Positions 1-11,606 of a stretch of DNA of 64,000 nt are shown here, in pieces. The notes below the pieces were generated by a model. It searched no databases. It saw only the letters and a list, made by a program, of their open reading frames with translations, and had not been told where the DNA came from. This stretch comes from Euonymus europaeus (lineage: Eukaryota > Streptophyta > Magnoliopsida > Celastrales > Celastraceae), in NCBI GenBank assembly GCA_963580455.1, contig OY756967.1:1076501-1140500 (forward strand), read 5' to 3'. A program made the translations under genes and the position numbers. Numbering within the stretch: the stretch's first letter is position 1; each line of letters opens with the position of its first letter.

Positions 1-17
1 TCAAGCAAAAAATCACC
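1..17 (+). repeat. Partial satellite monomer at left edge
   Basis: These bases correspond to monomer positions 157-173, in the variant with six A residues (aagcaaaaaatcacc) that is common in the first 10 kb. The array therefore continues beyond the left edge. Confidence 0.95.
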
Positions 18-1402
18 GAATTCAGAACTCGGAGTCAAAGGATATTCATAAAACCGTTTACGTAAAGAAACCACATTTCGCGGCTAACTAGGTGAAACGA
101 GACCTACTAGCCACGAGTTCTGAAATCAAAATCCGAAATGCTAGGATTGTAGAGCTCGAAAAGTAGCGTGAAATCAAGCTAAAAATCACCGAATTCAGAA
201 CTCGGAGTCAACGGATATTCATAAAACCGTTTACGTAAAGAAACCACATTTCGCGACTAAATAGGTGAATCGAGACCAACTAGCCACGAGTTCTGAAATC
301 AAAATCCGAAAACACAGGATTTTAGAGCTCCAAAAAGTAGTGTGAAATCAAGCTAAAAATCACCTAATTCAGAACTCGGAGTCAACGGATATTCATAAAA
401 CCGTTTACGTAAAGAAACCACATTTCGCGGCTAACTAGGTGAAACGAGACCTACTAGCCACGAGTTCTGAAATCAAAATCCGAAATGCTAGGATTGTAGA
501 GCTCGAAAAGTAGCGTGAAATCAAGCAAAAAATCACCGAATTCAGAACTCGGAGTCAACGGATATTCATAAAACCGTTTACGTAAAGAAACCACATTTCG
601 CGGCTAAATAGGTGAATCGAGACCTACTCGCCACGAGTTCTGTAATCAAAATCCGAAACGCCAGGATTGTAGAGCTCGAAAAGTAGCGTGAAATCAAGCT
701 AAAAATCACCGAATTCAGAACTCGGAGTCAAAGGATATTCATAAAACCATTTACGTAAAGAAACCATATTTTGCGGCTAACTAGGTGAATCGAGACCCAC
801 TAGCCACGAGTTCTGAAATCAAAATCCGAAATGCCAGGATTGTAGAGCTCGAAAAGTAGCGTGAAATCAAGCTAAAAATCACCGAATTCAGAACTCGGAG
901 TCAAAGGATATTCATAAAACCGTTTACGTAAAGAAACCACATTTCGCGGCTAACTAGGTGAAACGAGACCTACAAGCCACGAGTTCTGAAATCAAAATCC
1001 GAAATGCCAGGATTGTAGAGCTCGAAAAGTAGCGTGAAATCAAGCTAAAAATCACCGAATTCAGAACTCGGAGTCAAAGGATATTCATAAAACCGTTTAC
1101 GTAAAGAAACCACATTTCGCGGCTAACTAGGTGAAACGAGACCTACTAGCCACGAGTTCTGAAATCAAAATCCGAAATGCTAGGATTGTAGAGCTCGAAA
1201 AGTAGTGTGAAATAAAGCAAAAAATCACCGAATTCAGAACTCGGAGTCAACGGATATTCATAAAACCGTTTACGTAAAGAAACCACATTTCGCGGCTAAC
1301 TAGGTGAAACGAGACCTACTAGCCACGAGTTCTGAAATCAAAATCCGAAAAACCAGGATGGTAGAGCTCGAAAAGTAGTGTGAAATCAAGCAAAAAATCA
1401 CC
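18..1402 (+). repeat. Left zone, eight monomers, mixed variants
   Basis: Eight monomers plus 1 bp. They mix variants typical of the left end: tcaaagg, tagcgtg, aagcaaaaaatc, atgctagg and ctaaataggtgaatcg. One unit has the extra C in gagctccaaaaag (near 329). The three units from about 365 to 860 recur at about 6073-6570 at an offset of 5708 bp (33 monomers minus 1), including the rare pair accatttacg with catattttgcgg. Confidence 0.85.
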
Positions 1403-3997
1403 GAATTCAGAACTCGGAGTCAACGGATATTCATAAAACCGTTTACGTAAAGAAACCACATTTCGCGGCTAACTTGGTGAAACGAGACCAACTAGCCACG
1501 AGTTCTGAAATCAAAATCCTAAAACCCAGGATTTTAGAGCTCAAAAAGTAGTGTGAAATCAAGCTAAAAATCACCGAATTCAGAACTCGGAGTCAACGGA
1601 TATTCATAAAACGGTTTACGTAAAGAAACCACATTTCGCGGCTAACTAGGTGAAACGAGACCTACTAGCCACGAGTTCTGAAATCAAAATCCGAAATGCC
1701 AGGATTGTAGAGCTCGAAAAGTAGCGTGAAATCAAGCTAAAAATCACCGAATTCAGAACTCGGAGTCAAAGGATATTCATAAAACCGTTTACGTAAAGAA
1801 ACCACATTTCGCGGCTAACTAGGTGAAACGAGACCTACTAGCCACGAGTTCTGAAATCAAAATCCGAAATGCTAGGATTGTAGAGCTCGAAAAGTAGTGT
1901 GAAATCAAGCAAAAAATCAACGAATTCAGAACTCGGAGTCAACGGATATTCATAAAACCGTTTACGTAAAGAAACCACATTTCGCGGCTAACTAGGTGAA
2001 ACGAGACCTACTAGCCACGAGTTCTGAAATCAAAATCCGAAATGCTAGGATTGTAGAGCTCGAAAAGTAGTGTGAAATCAAGCAAAAAATCACCGAATTC
2101 AGAACTCGGAGTCAACGGATATTCATAAAACCGTTTACGTAAAGAAACCACATTTCGCGGCTAACTAGGTGAAACGAGACCTACTAGCCACGAGTTCTGA
2201 AATCAAAATCCGAAAAACCAGGATCGTAGAGCTCGAAAAGTAGTGTGAAATCAAGCAAAAAATCACCGAATTCAGAACTCGGAGTCAAAGGATATTCATA
2301 AAACCGTTTACGTAAAGAAACCACATTTCGCGGCTAACTTGGTGAAACGAGACCAACTAGCCACGAGTTCTGAAATCAAAATCCGAAAAACCAGGATCGT
2401 AGAGCTCGAAAAGTAGTGTGAAATCAAGCAAAAAATCACCGAATTCAGAACTCGGAGTCAACGGATATTCATAAAACCGTTTACGTAAAGAAACCACATT
2501 TCGCGGCTAACTAGGTGAAACGAGACCTACTAGCCACGAGTTCTGAAATCAAAATCCGAAATGCCAGGATTGTAGAGCTCGAAAAGTAGCGTGAAATCAA
2601 GCTAAAAATCACCGAATTCAGAACTCGGAGTCAAAGGATATTCATAAAACCGTTTACGTAAAGAAACCACATTTCGCGGCTAACTAGGTGAAACGAGACC
2701 TACTAGCCACGAGTTCTGAAATCAAAATCCGAAATGCCCGGATTGTAGAGCTCGAAAAGTAGCGTGAAATCAAGCTAAAAATCACCGAATTCAGAACTCG
2801 GAGTCAACGGATATTCATAAAACGGTTTACGTAAAGAAACCACATTTCGCGGCTAACTAGGTGAAACGAGACCTACTAGCCACGAGTTCTGAAATCAAAA
2901 TCCGAAATGCCAGGATTGTAGAGCTCGAAAAGTAGCGTGAAATCAAGCTAAAAATCACCGAATTCAGAACTCGGAGTCAAAGGATATTCATAAAACCGTT
3001 TACGTAAAGAAACCACATTTCGCGGCTAACTAGGTGAAACGAGACCTACTAGCCACGAGTTCTGAAATCAAAATCCGAAATGCTAGGATTGTAGAGCTCG
3101 AAAAGTAGTGTGAAATCAAGCAAAAAATCACCGAATTCAGAACTCGGAGTCAACGGATATTCATAAAACCGTTTACGTAAAGAAACCACATTTCGCGGCT
3201 AACTAGGTGAAACGAGACCTACTAGCCACGAGTTCTGAAATCAAAATCCGAAACACCAGGATTGTAGAGCTCGAAAAGTAGTGTGAAATCAAGCTAAAAA
3301 TCACCGAATTCAGAACTCGGAGTCAACAGATATTCATAAAACCGTTTACGTAAAGAAACCACATTTCGCGGCTAACTAGGTGAAACAAGACCTACTAGCC
3401 ACGAGTTCTGAAATCAATATCCGAAGAACCAGGATTGTAGAGCTCGAAAAGTACTGTGAAATCAAGCTAAAAATCACCGAATTCAGAACTCGGAGTCAAC
3501 GGATATTCATAAAACCGTTTACGTAAAGAAACCATATTTCGCGGCTAACAAGGTGAAACGAGACCTACTAGCCACGAGTTCTGAAATCAAAATCCGAAAA
3601 ACCAGGATCGTAGAGCTCGAAAAGTAGTGTGAAATCAAGCTAAAAATCACCGAATTCAGAACTCGGAGTCAACGGATATTCATAAAACCGTTTACGTAAA
3701 GAAACCACATTTCGCGGCTAACTAGGTGAAACGAGACCTACTAGCCACGAGTTCTGAAATCAAAATCCGAAATGCCAAGATTGTAGAGCTCGAAAAGTAG
3801 CGTGAAATCAAGCTAAAAATCACCTAATTCAGAACTCGGAGTCAAAGGATATTCATAAAACCGTTTACATAAAGAAACCACATTTCGCGGCTAACTAGGT
3901 GAAACGAGACCTACTAGCCACGAGTTCTGAAATCAAAATCCGAAATGCTAGGATTGTAGAGCTCGAAAAGTAGCGTGAAATCAAGCAAAAAATCACC
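1403..3997 (+). repeat. 15-monomer block, copy 1 (2595 bp)
   Basis: Exactly 15 monomers. Diagnostic variants are aacttggtg followed by atcctaaaaccc (1518), aaaacggtttacg (1611), aatcaacgaattc (about 1916), aaacaagacc with atcaatatccgaaga (about 3383-3430), and cacctaattc (about 3825). Each recurs in order in the next block. This copy has two monomers (about 2630-2980, with atgcccgg and a second acggtttacg) that the next copy lacks. Confidence 0.85.
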
Positions 3998-6245
3998 GAA
4001 TTCAGAACTCGGAGTCAAAGGATATTCATAAAACCGTTTACGTAAAGAAACCACATTTCGCGGCTAACTTGGTGAAACGAGACCAACTAGCCACGAGTTC
4101 TGAAATCAAAATCCTAAAACCCAGGATTGTAGAGCTCAAAAAGTAGTGTGAAATCAAGCTAAAAATCACCGAATTCAGAACTCGGAGTCAACGGATATTC
4201 ATAAAACGGTTTACGTAAAGAAACCACATTTCGCGGCTAACTAGGTGAAACGAGACCTACTAGCCACGAGTTCTGAAATCAAAATCCGAAATGCCAGGAT
4301 TGTAGAGCTCGAAAAGTAGCGTGAAATCAAGCTAAAAATCACCGAATTCAGAACTCGGAGTCAAAGGATATTCATAAAACCGTTTACGTAAAGAAACCAC
4401 ATTTCGCGGCTAACTAGGTGAAACGAGACCTACTAGCCACGAGTTCTGAAATCAAAATCCGAATGCTAGGATTGTAGAGCTCGAAAAGTAGTGTGAAATC
4501 AAGCAAAAAATCAACGAATTCAGAACTCGGAGTCAACGGATATTCATAAAACCGTTTACGTAAAGAAACCACATTTCGCGGCTAACTAGGTGAAACGAGA
4601 CCTACTAGCCACGAGTTCTGAAATCAAAATCCGAAATGCTAGGATTGTAGAGCTCGAAAAGTAGTGTGAAATCAAGCAAAAAATCACCGAATTCAGAACT
4701 CGGAGTCAACGGATATTCATAAAACCGTTTACGTAAAGAAACCACATTTCGCGGCTAACTAGGTGAAACGAGACCTACTAGCCACGAGTTCTGAAATCAA
4801 AATCCGAAAAACCAGGATCGTAGAGCTCGAAAAGTAGTGTGAAATCAAGCAAAAAATCACCGAATTCAGAACTCGGAGTCAAAGGATATTCATAAAACCG
4901 TTTACGTAAAGAAACCACATTTCGCGGCTAACTTGGTGAAACGAGACCAACTAGCCACGAGTTCTGAAATCAAAATCCGAAAAACCAGGATCGTAGAGCT
5001 CGAAAAGTAGTGTGAAATCAAGCAAAAAATCACCGAATTCAGAACTCGGAGTCAACGGATATTCATAAAACCGTTTACGTAAAGAAACCACATTTCGCGG
5101 CTAACTAGGTGAAACGAGACCTACTAGCCACGAGTTCTGAAATCAAAATCCGAAATGCCAGGATTGTAGAGCTCGAAAAGTAGCGTGAAATCAAGCTAAA
5201 AATCACCGAATTCAGAACTCGGAGTCAAAGGATATTCATAAAACCGTTTACGTAAAGAAACCACATTTCGCGGCTAACTAGGTGAAACGAGACCTACTAG
5301 CCACGAGTTCTGAAATCAAAATCCGAAATGCTAGGATTGTAGAGCTCGAAAAGTAGTGTGAAATCAAGCAAAAAATCACCGTATTCAGAACTCGGAGTCA
5401 ACGGATATTCATAAAACCGTTTACGTAAAGAAACCACATTTCGCGGCTAACTAGGTGAAACGAGACCTACTAGCCACGAGTTCTGAAATCAAAATCCGAA
5501 ACACCAGGATTGTAGAGCTCGAAAAGTAGTGTGAAATCAAGCTAAAAATCACCGAATTCAGAACTCGGAGTCAACAGATATTCATAAAACCGTTTACGTA
5601 AAGAAACCACATTTCGCGGCTAACTAGGTGAAACAAGACCTACTAGCCACGAGTTCTGAAATCAATATCCGAAGAACCAGGATTGTAGAGCTCGAAAAGT
5701 ACTGTGAAATCAAGCTAAAAATCACCGAATTCAGAACTCGGAGTCAACGGATATTCATAAAACCGTTTACGTAAAGAAACCATATTTCGCGGCTAACAAG
5801 GTGAAACGAGACCTACTAGCCACGAGTTCTGAAATCAAAATCCGAAAAACCAGGATCGTAGAGCTCGAAAAGTAGTGTGAAATCAAGCTAAAAATCACCG
5901 AATTCAGAACTCGGAGTCAACGGATATTCATAAAACCGTTTACGTAAAGAAACCACATTTCGCGGCTAACTAGGTGAAACGAGACCTACTAGCCACGAGT
6001 TCTGAAATCAAAATCCGAAATGCCAGGATTGTAGAGCTCGAAAAGTAGCGTGAAATCAAGCTAAAAATCACCTAATTCAGAACTCGGAGTCAAAGGATAT
6101 TCATAAAACCGTTTACGTAAAGAAACCACATTTCGCGGCTAACTAGGTGAAACGAGACCTACTAGCCACGAGTTCTGAAATCAAAATCCGAAATGCTAGG
6201 ATTGTAGAGCTCGAAAAGTAGCGTGAAATCAAGCAAAAAATCACC
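3998..6245 (+). repeat. 13-monomer block, copy 2 (2248 bp)
   Basis: A tandem copy of the preceding block. The marker acggtttacg moves from 1611 to 4206 (offset 2595, 15 monomers) and aaacaaga from 3383 to 5631 (offset 2248, 13 monomers minus 1). Two monomers have been lost and one base deleted at ccgaatgctagg (about 4462). Apart from that, differences seen by eye are few, so the duplication is young. Confidence 0.85.
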
Positions 6246-6591
6246 GAATTCAGAACTCGGAGTCAACGGATATTCATAAAACCGTTTACGTAAAGAAACC
6301 ACATTTCGCGGCTAAATAGGTGAATCGAGACCTACTAGCCACGAGTTCTGAAATCAAAATCCGAAACGCCAGGATTGTAGAGCTCGAAAAGTAGTGTGAA
6401 ATCAAGCTAAAAATCAGCGAATTCAGAACTCGGAGTCAAAGGATATTCATAAAACCATTTACGTAAAGAAACCATATTTTGCGGCTAACTAGGTGAAACG
6501 AGACCTACTAGCCACAAGTTCTGAAATCAAAATCCGAAATGCTAGGATTGTAGAGCTCGAAAAGTAGTGTGTAATCAAGCAAAAAATCACC
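6246..6591 (+). repeat. Two monomers copied from the left edge zone
   Basis: These two units match those at 538-883 at an offset of 5708 bp, sharing ctaaataggtgaatcg, acgccagg, accatttacg and catattttgcgg. They join the 15/13 block to the next one. Confidence 0.75.
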
Positions 6592-9012
6592 GAACTCAGA
6601 ACTCGGAGTCAACGGATATTCATAAAACCGTTTACGTAAAGAAGCCACATTTCGCGGCTAACTAGGTGAAACGAGACCTACTAGCCACGAGTTCTGAAAT
6701 CAAAATCCGAAACCCCAGGATTGTAGAGCTCAAAAAGTAGTGTGAAATCAAGCTAAAAATCACCGAATTCAGAACTCGGAGTCAACGGATATTCATAAAA
6801 CTGTTTACGTAAAGAAACCACATTTCGCGGCTAACTAGGTGAAACGAGACCAACTAGCCACAAGTTCTGAAATCAAAATCCGAAACGCCAGGATCGTAGA
6901 GCTCGAAAAGTAGTGTGAAATCAAGCTAAAAATCACCGAATTCAGAACTCGGAGTCAACGGATATTCATAAAACCGTTTACGTGAAGAAACCACATTTCC
7001 CGGCTAACTTGGTGAAACGAGACCAACTAGCCACGAGTTCTGAAATAAAAATCCTAAAACCCAGGATTGTAGAGCTCAAAAAGTAGTGTGAAATCAAGCT
7101 AAAAATCACCGAATTCAGAACTAGGAGTCAACGGATATTCATAAAACCGTTTACGTAAAGAAACCACATTTCGCGGCTAACTAGGTGAAACGAGACCTAC
7201 TAGCCACGAGTTCTGAAATCAAAATCCGAAATGCGAGGATTGTAGAGCTCGAAAAGTAGCGTGAAATCAAGCTAAAAATCACCGAATTCAGAACTCGGAG
7301 TCAACGGATATTCATAAAACCGTTTACGTAAAGAAACCACATTTGGCGGCTAAATAGGTGAATCGAGACCTACTAGCCACGAGTTCTGAAATCAAAATCC
7401 GAAATGCCAGGATTGTAGAGCTCGAAAAGTAGCGTGAAATCGAGCTAAAAATCACCGAATTCAGAACTCGGAGTCAAAGGATATTCATAAAACCGTTTAC
7501 GTAAAGAAACCACATTTCGCGGCTAACTAGGTGAAACGAGACCTACTAGCCACGAGTTCTAAAATCAAAATCCAAAACGCCAGGATCGTAGAGCTCGAAA
7601 AGTAGTGTTTAATCAAGCAAAAAATCACCGAATTCAGAACTCGGAGTCAACGGATATTCATAAAACCGTTTACGTAAAGAAACCACATTTCGCGGCTAAA
7701 TAGGTGAATCGAGACCTACTAGCCACGAGTTCTGAAATCAAAATCCGAAATTCCAGGATTGTAGAGCACGAAAAGTAGTGTGAAATCAAGCTAAAAATCA
7801 CCTAATTCAGAACTCGGAGTCAACGGATATTCATAAAACTGTTTTTGTAAAGAAACCACATTTCGCGGCTAACTAGGTGAAACGAGACCAACTAGCCACG
7901 AGTTCTGAAATCAAAATCCGAAAACACAGGATTGTAGAGCTCGAAAAGTTGTGTGAAATAAAGCTAAAAATCACCGAATTCAGAACTCGGAGTCAACGGA
8001 TATTTATAAAACCGTTTACGTAAAGAAACCAAATTTCGCGGCTAACTAGGCGAAATGAGACCTACTAGCCACGATTTCTGAAATCAAAATCAAACGCCAA
8101 GATCGTAGAGCTCGAAAAGTAGTGTTAAACCAAGCTAAAAATCACCGAATTTAGAACTCGGAGTCAACGGATATTCGTAAAACCGTTTACGTAAAGAAAC
8201 CACATTTCGCGGCCAAATAGGTGAAACGAGACCAACTAGCCACGAGTTCTGAAATCAAAATCCGAAATGCCAGGATCGTAGAGCTCGAAAAGTAGTGTGA
8301 AATCAAGCTAAAAATCACCGAATTCAGAACTCGGAGTCAAGGGATATTCATAAAACCGTTTACGTAAAGAAACCACATTTCGCGGCTAACTAGGTGAAAC
8401 GAGACCTACTAGCCACGAGTTCTGAAATCAAAATCCGAAACACCAGGATTGTAGAGCTCGAAAAGTAGTGTGAAATCAAACTAAAAATCAACGAATTCAG
8501 AACTCGGAGTCAACGGATATTCATAAAATCGTTTACGTAAAGAAACCACATTTCGCGGCTAACTAGGTGAAACGAGACCAACTAGCCACGAGTTCTGAAA
8601 TCAAAATCCGAAAACACAGGATTGTAGAGCTCCAAAAAGTAGTGTGAAATCAAGCTAAAAATCACCTAATTCAGAACTCGGAGTCAACGGATATTCATAA
8701 AACCGTTTACGTAAAGAAACCACATTTCGCGGCTAACTAGGTGAAATGAGACCTACTAGCCACGAGTTCTGAAATCAAAATCCGAAACGCCAGGATCGTA
8801 GAGCTCGAAAAGTAGTGTAAAATCAAGCTAAAAATCACCGAATTTAGAACTCGGAGTCAACGGATATTCATAAAACCGTTTACGTAAAGAAACCACATTT
8901 CGCGGCCAAATAGGTGAAACGAGACCAACTAGCCACGAGTTCTGAAATCAAAATCCGAAATGCTAGGATTGTAGAGCTCGAAAAGTAGTGTGTAATCAAG
9001 CAAAAAATCACC
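6592..9012 (+). repeat. 14-monomer block, copy 1 (2421 bp)
   Basis: Fourteen monomers minus 1 bp. Markers are accgaactcag (6592), agaagccac, ttcccggctaac with cgtgaag, aactaggagtc, atttggcggc, gtgtttaatc, gtagagcacg (7761), a 2-bp deletion in aaaatcaaacgcc (8091), tcaaggg, and gctccaaaaag (about 8632). The 2-bp loss and the 1-bp gain explain the length. Confidence 0.85.
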
Positions 9013-11606
9013 GAACTCAGAACTCGGAGTCAACGGATATTCATAAAACCGTTTACGTAAAGAAGCCACATTTCGCGGCTAACTAGGTGAAACGAGACCT
9101 ACTAGCCACGAGTTCTGAAATCAAAATCCGAAACCCCAGGATTGTAGAGCTCGAAATGTATTGTGAAATCAAGCTAAAAATCACCGAATTCAGAACTCGG
9201 AGTCAACGGATATTCATAAAACTGTTTACGTAAAGAAACCACATTTCGCGGCTAACTAGGTGAAACGAGACCAACTAGCCACAAGTTCTGAAATCAAAAT
9301 CCGAAACGCCAGAATCGTAGAGCTCGAAAAGTAGTGTGAAATCAAGCTAAAAATCACCGAATTCAGAACTCGGAGTCAACGGATATTCATAAAACCGTTT
9401 ACGTGAAGAAACCACATTTCCCGGCTAACTTGGTGAAACGAGACCAACTAGCCACGAGTTCTGAAATCAAAATCCTAAAACCCAGGATTGTAGAGCTCAA
9501 AAAGTAGTGTGAAATCAAGCTAAAAATCACCGAATTCAGAACTAGGAGTCAACGGATATTCATAAAACCGTTTACGTAAAGAAACCACATTTCGCGGCTA
9601 ACTAGGTGAAACGAGACCTACTAGCCACGAGTTCTGAAATCAAAATCCGAAATGCTAGGATTGTAGAGCTCGAAAAGTAGCGTGAAATCAAGCTAAAAAT
9701 CACCGAATTCAGAACTCGGAGTCAACGGATATTCATAAAACCGTTTACGTAAAGAAACCACATTTGGCGGCTAAATAGGTGAATCGAGACCTACTAGCCA
9801 CGAGTTCTGAAATCAAAATCCGAAATGCCAGGATTGTAGAGCTCGAAAAGTAGCGTGAAATCGAGCTAAAAATCACCGAATTCAGAACTCGGAGTCAAGG
9901 GATATTCATAAAAACGTTTACGTAAAGAAACCACATTTCGCGGCTAACTAGGTGAAACGAGACCTACTAGCCACGAGTTCTAAAATCAAAATCCAAAACG
10001 CCAGGATCGTAGAGCTCGAAAAGTAGTGTTTAATCAAGCAAAAAATCACCGAATTCAGAACTCGGAGTCAACGGATATTCATAAAACCGTTTACGTAAAG
10101 AAACCACATTTCGCGGCTAAATAGGTGAATCGAGACCTACTAGCCACGAGTTCTGAAATCAAAATCCGAAATTCCAGGATTGTAGAGCACGAAAAGTAGT
10201 GTGAAATCAAGCTAAAAATCACCGAATTCAGAACTCGGAGTCAAAGGATATTCATAAAACCATTTACGTAAAGAAACCACATTTCGCGGCTAACTAGGTG
10301 AAACGAGACCAACTAGCCACAAGTTCTGAAATCAAAATCCGAAATGACAGGATCGTAGAGCTCGAAAAGTAGTGTGAAATCAAGCTAAAAATCACCTAAT
10401 TCAGAACTCGTAGTCAACGGATATTCATAAAACTGTTTTCGTAAAGAAACCACATTTCGCGGCTAACTAGGTGAAACGAGACCAACTAGCCACGAGTTCT
10501 GAAATCAAAATCCGAAAACACAGGATTGTAGAGCTCGAAAAGTTGTGTGAAATAAAGCTAAAAATCACCGAATTCAGAACTCGGAGTCAACGGATATTTA
10601 TAAAACCGTTTACGTAAAGAAACCAAATTTCGCGGCTAACTAGGCGAAATGAGACCTACTAGCCACGATTTCTGAAATCAAAATCAAACGCCAAGATCGT
10701 AGAGCTCGAAAAGTAGTGTTAAACCAAGCTAAAAATCACCGAATTTAGAACTCCGAGTCAACGGATATTCGTAAAACCGTTTACGTAAAGAAACCACATT
10801 TCGCGGCCAAATAGGTGAAACGAGACCAACTAGCCACGAGTTCTGAAATTAAAATCCGAAATGCCAGGATCGTAGAGCTCGAAAAGTAGTGTGAAATCAA
10901 GCTAAAAATCACCGAATTCAGAACTCGGAGTCAAGGGATAATCATAAAACCGTTTACGTAAAGAAACCACATTTCGCGGCTAACTAGGTGAAACGAGACC
11001 TACTAGCCACGAGTTCTGAAATCAAAATCCGAAACACCAGGATTGTAGAGCTCGAAAAGTAGTGTGAAATCAAACTAAAAATCAACGAATTCAGAACTCG
11101 GAGTCAACGGATATTCATAAAATCGTTTACGTAAAGAAACCACATTTCGCGGCTAACTAGGTGAAACGAGACCAACTAGCCACGAGTTCTGAAATCAAAA
11201 TCCGAAAACACAGGATTGTAGAGCTCCAAAAAGTAGTGTGAAATCAAGCTAAAAATCACCTAATTCAGAACTCGGAGTCAACGGATATTCATAAAACCGT
11301 TTACGTAAAGAAACCACATTTCGCGGCTAACTAGGTGAAATGAGACCTACTAGCCACGAGTTCTGAAATCAAAATCCGAAACGCCAGGATCGTAGAGCTC
11401 GAAAAGTAGTGTGAAATCAAGCTAAAAATCACCGAATTTAGAACTCGGAGTCAACGGATATTCATAAAACCGTTTACGTAAAGAAACCACATTTCGCGGC
11501 CCAATAGGTGAAACGAGACCAACTAGTCACAAGTTCTGAAATCAAAATCCGAAACGCCAGGATCGTAGAGCTCGAAAAGTAGTGTGAAATCAAGCTAAAA
11601 ATCACC
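9013..11606 (+). repeat. 15-monomer block, copy 2 (2594 bp)
   Basis: This copy repeats the previous block marker by marker at offset 2421 (accgaactcag at 9013, gtagagcacg at 10182). At about 10203-10375 it carries one extra monomer with accatttacg and atgacagg, after which the offset becomes 2594 (aaatcaaacgcc at 10685). The following units (tcaaggg, acaccagg) begin a third, short echo. Confidence 0.85.
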
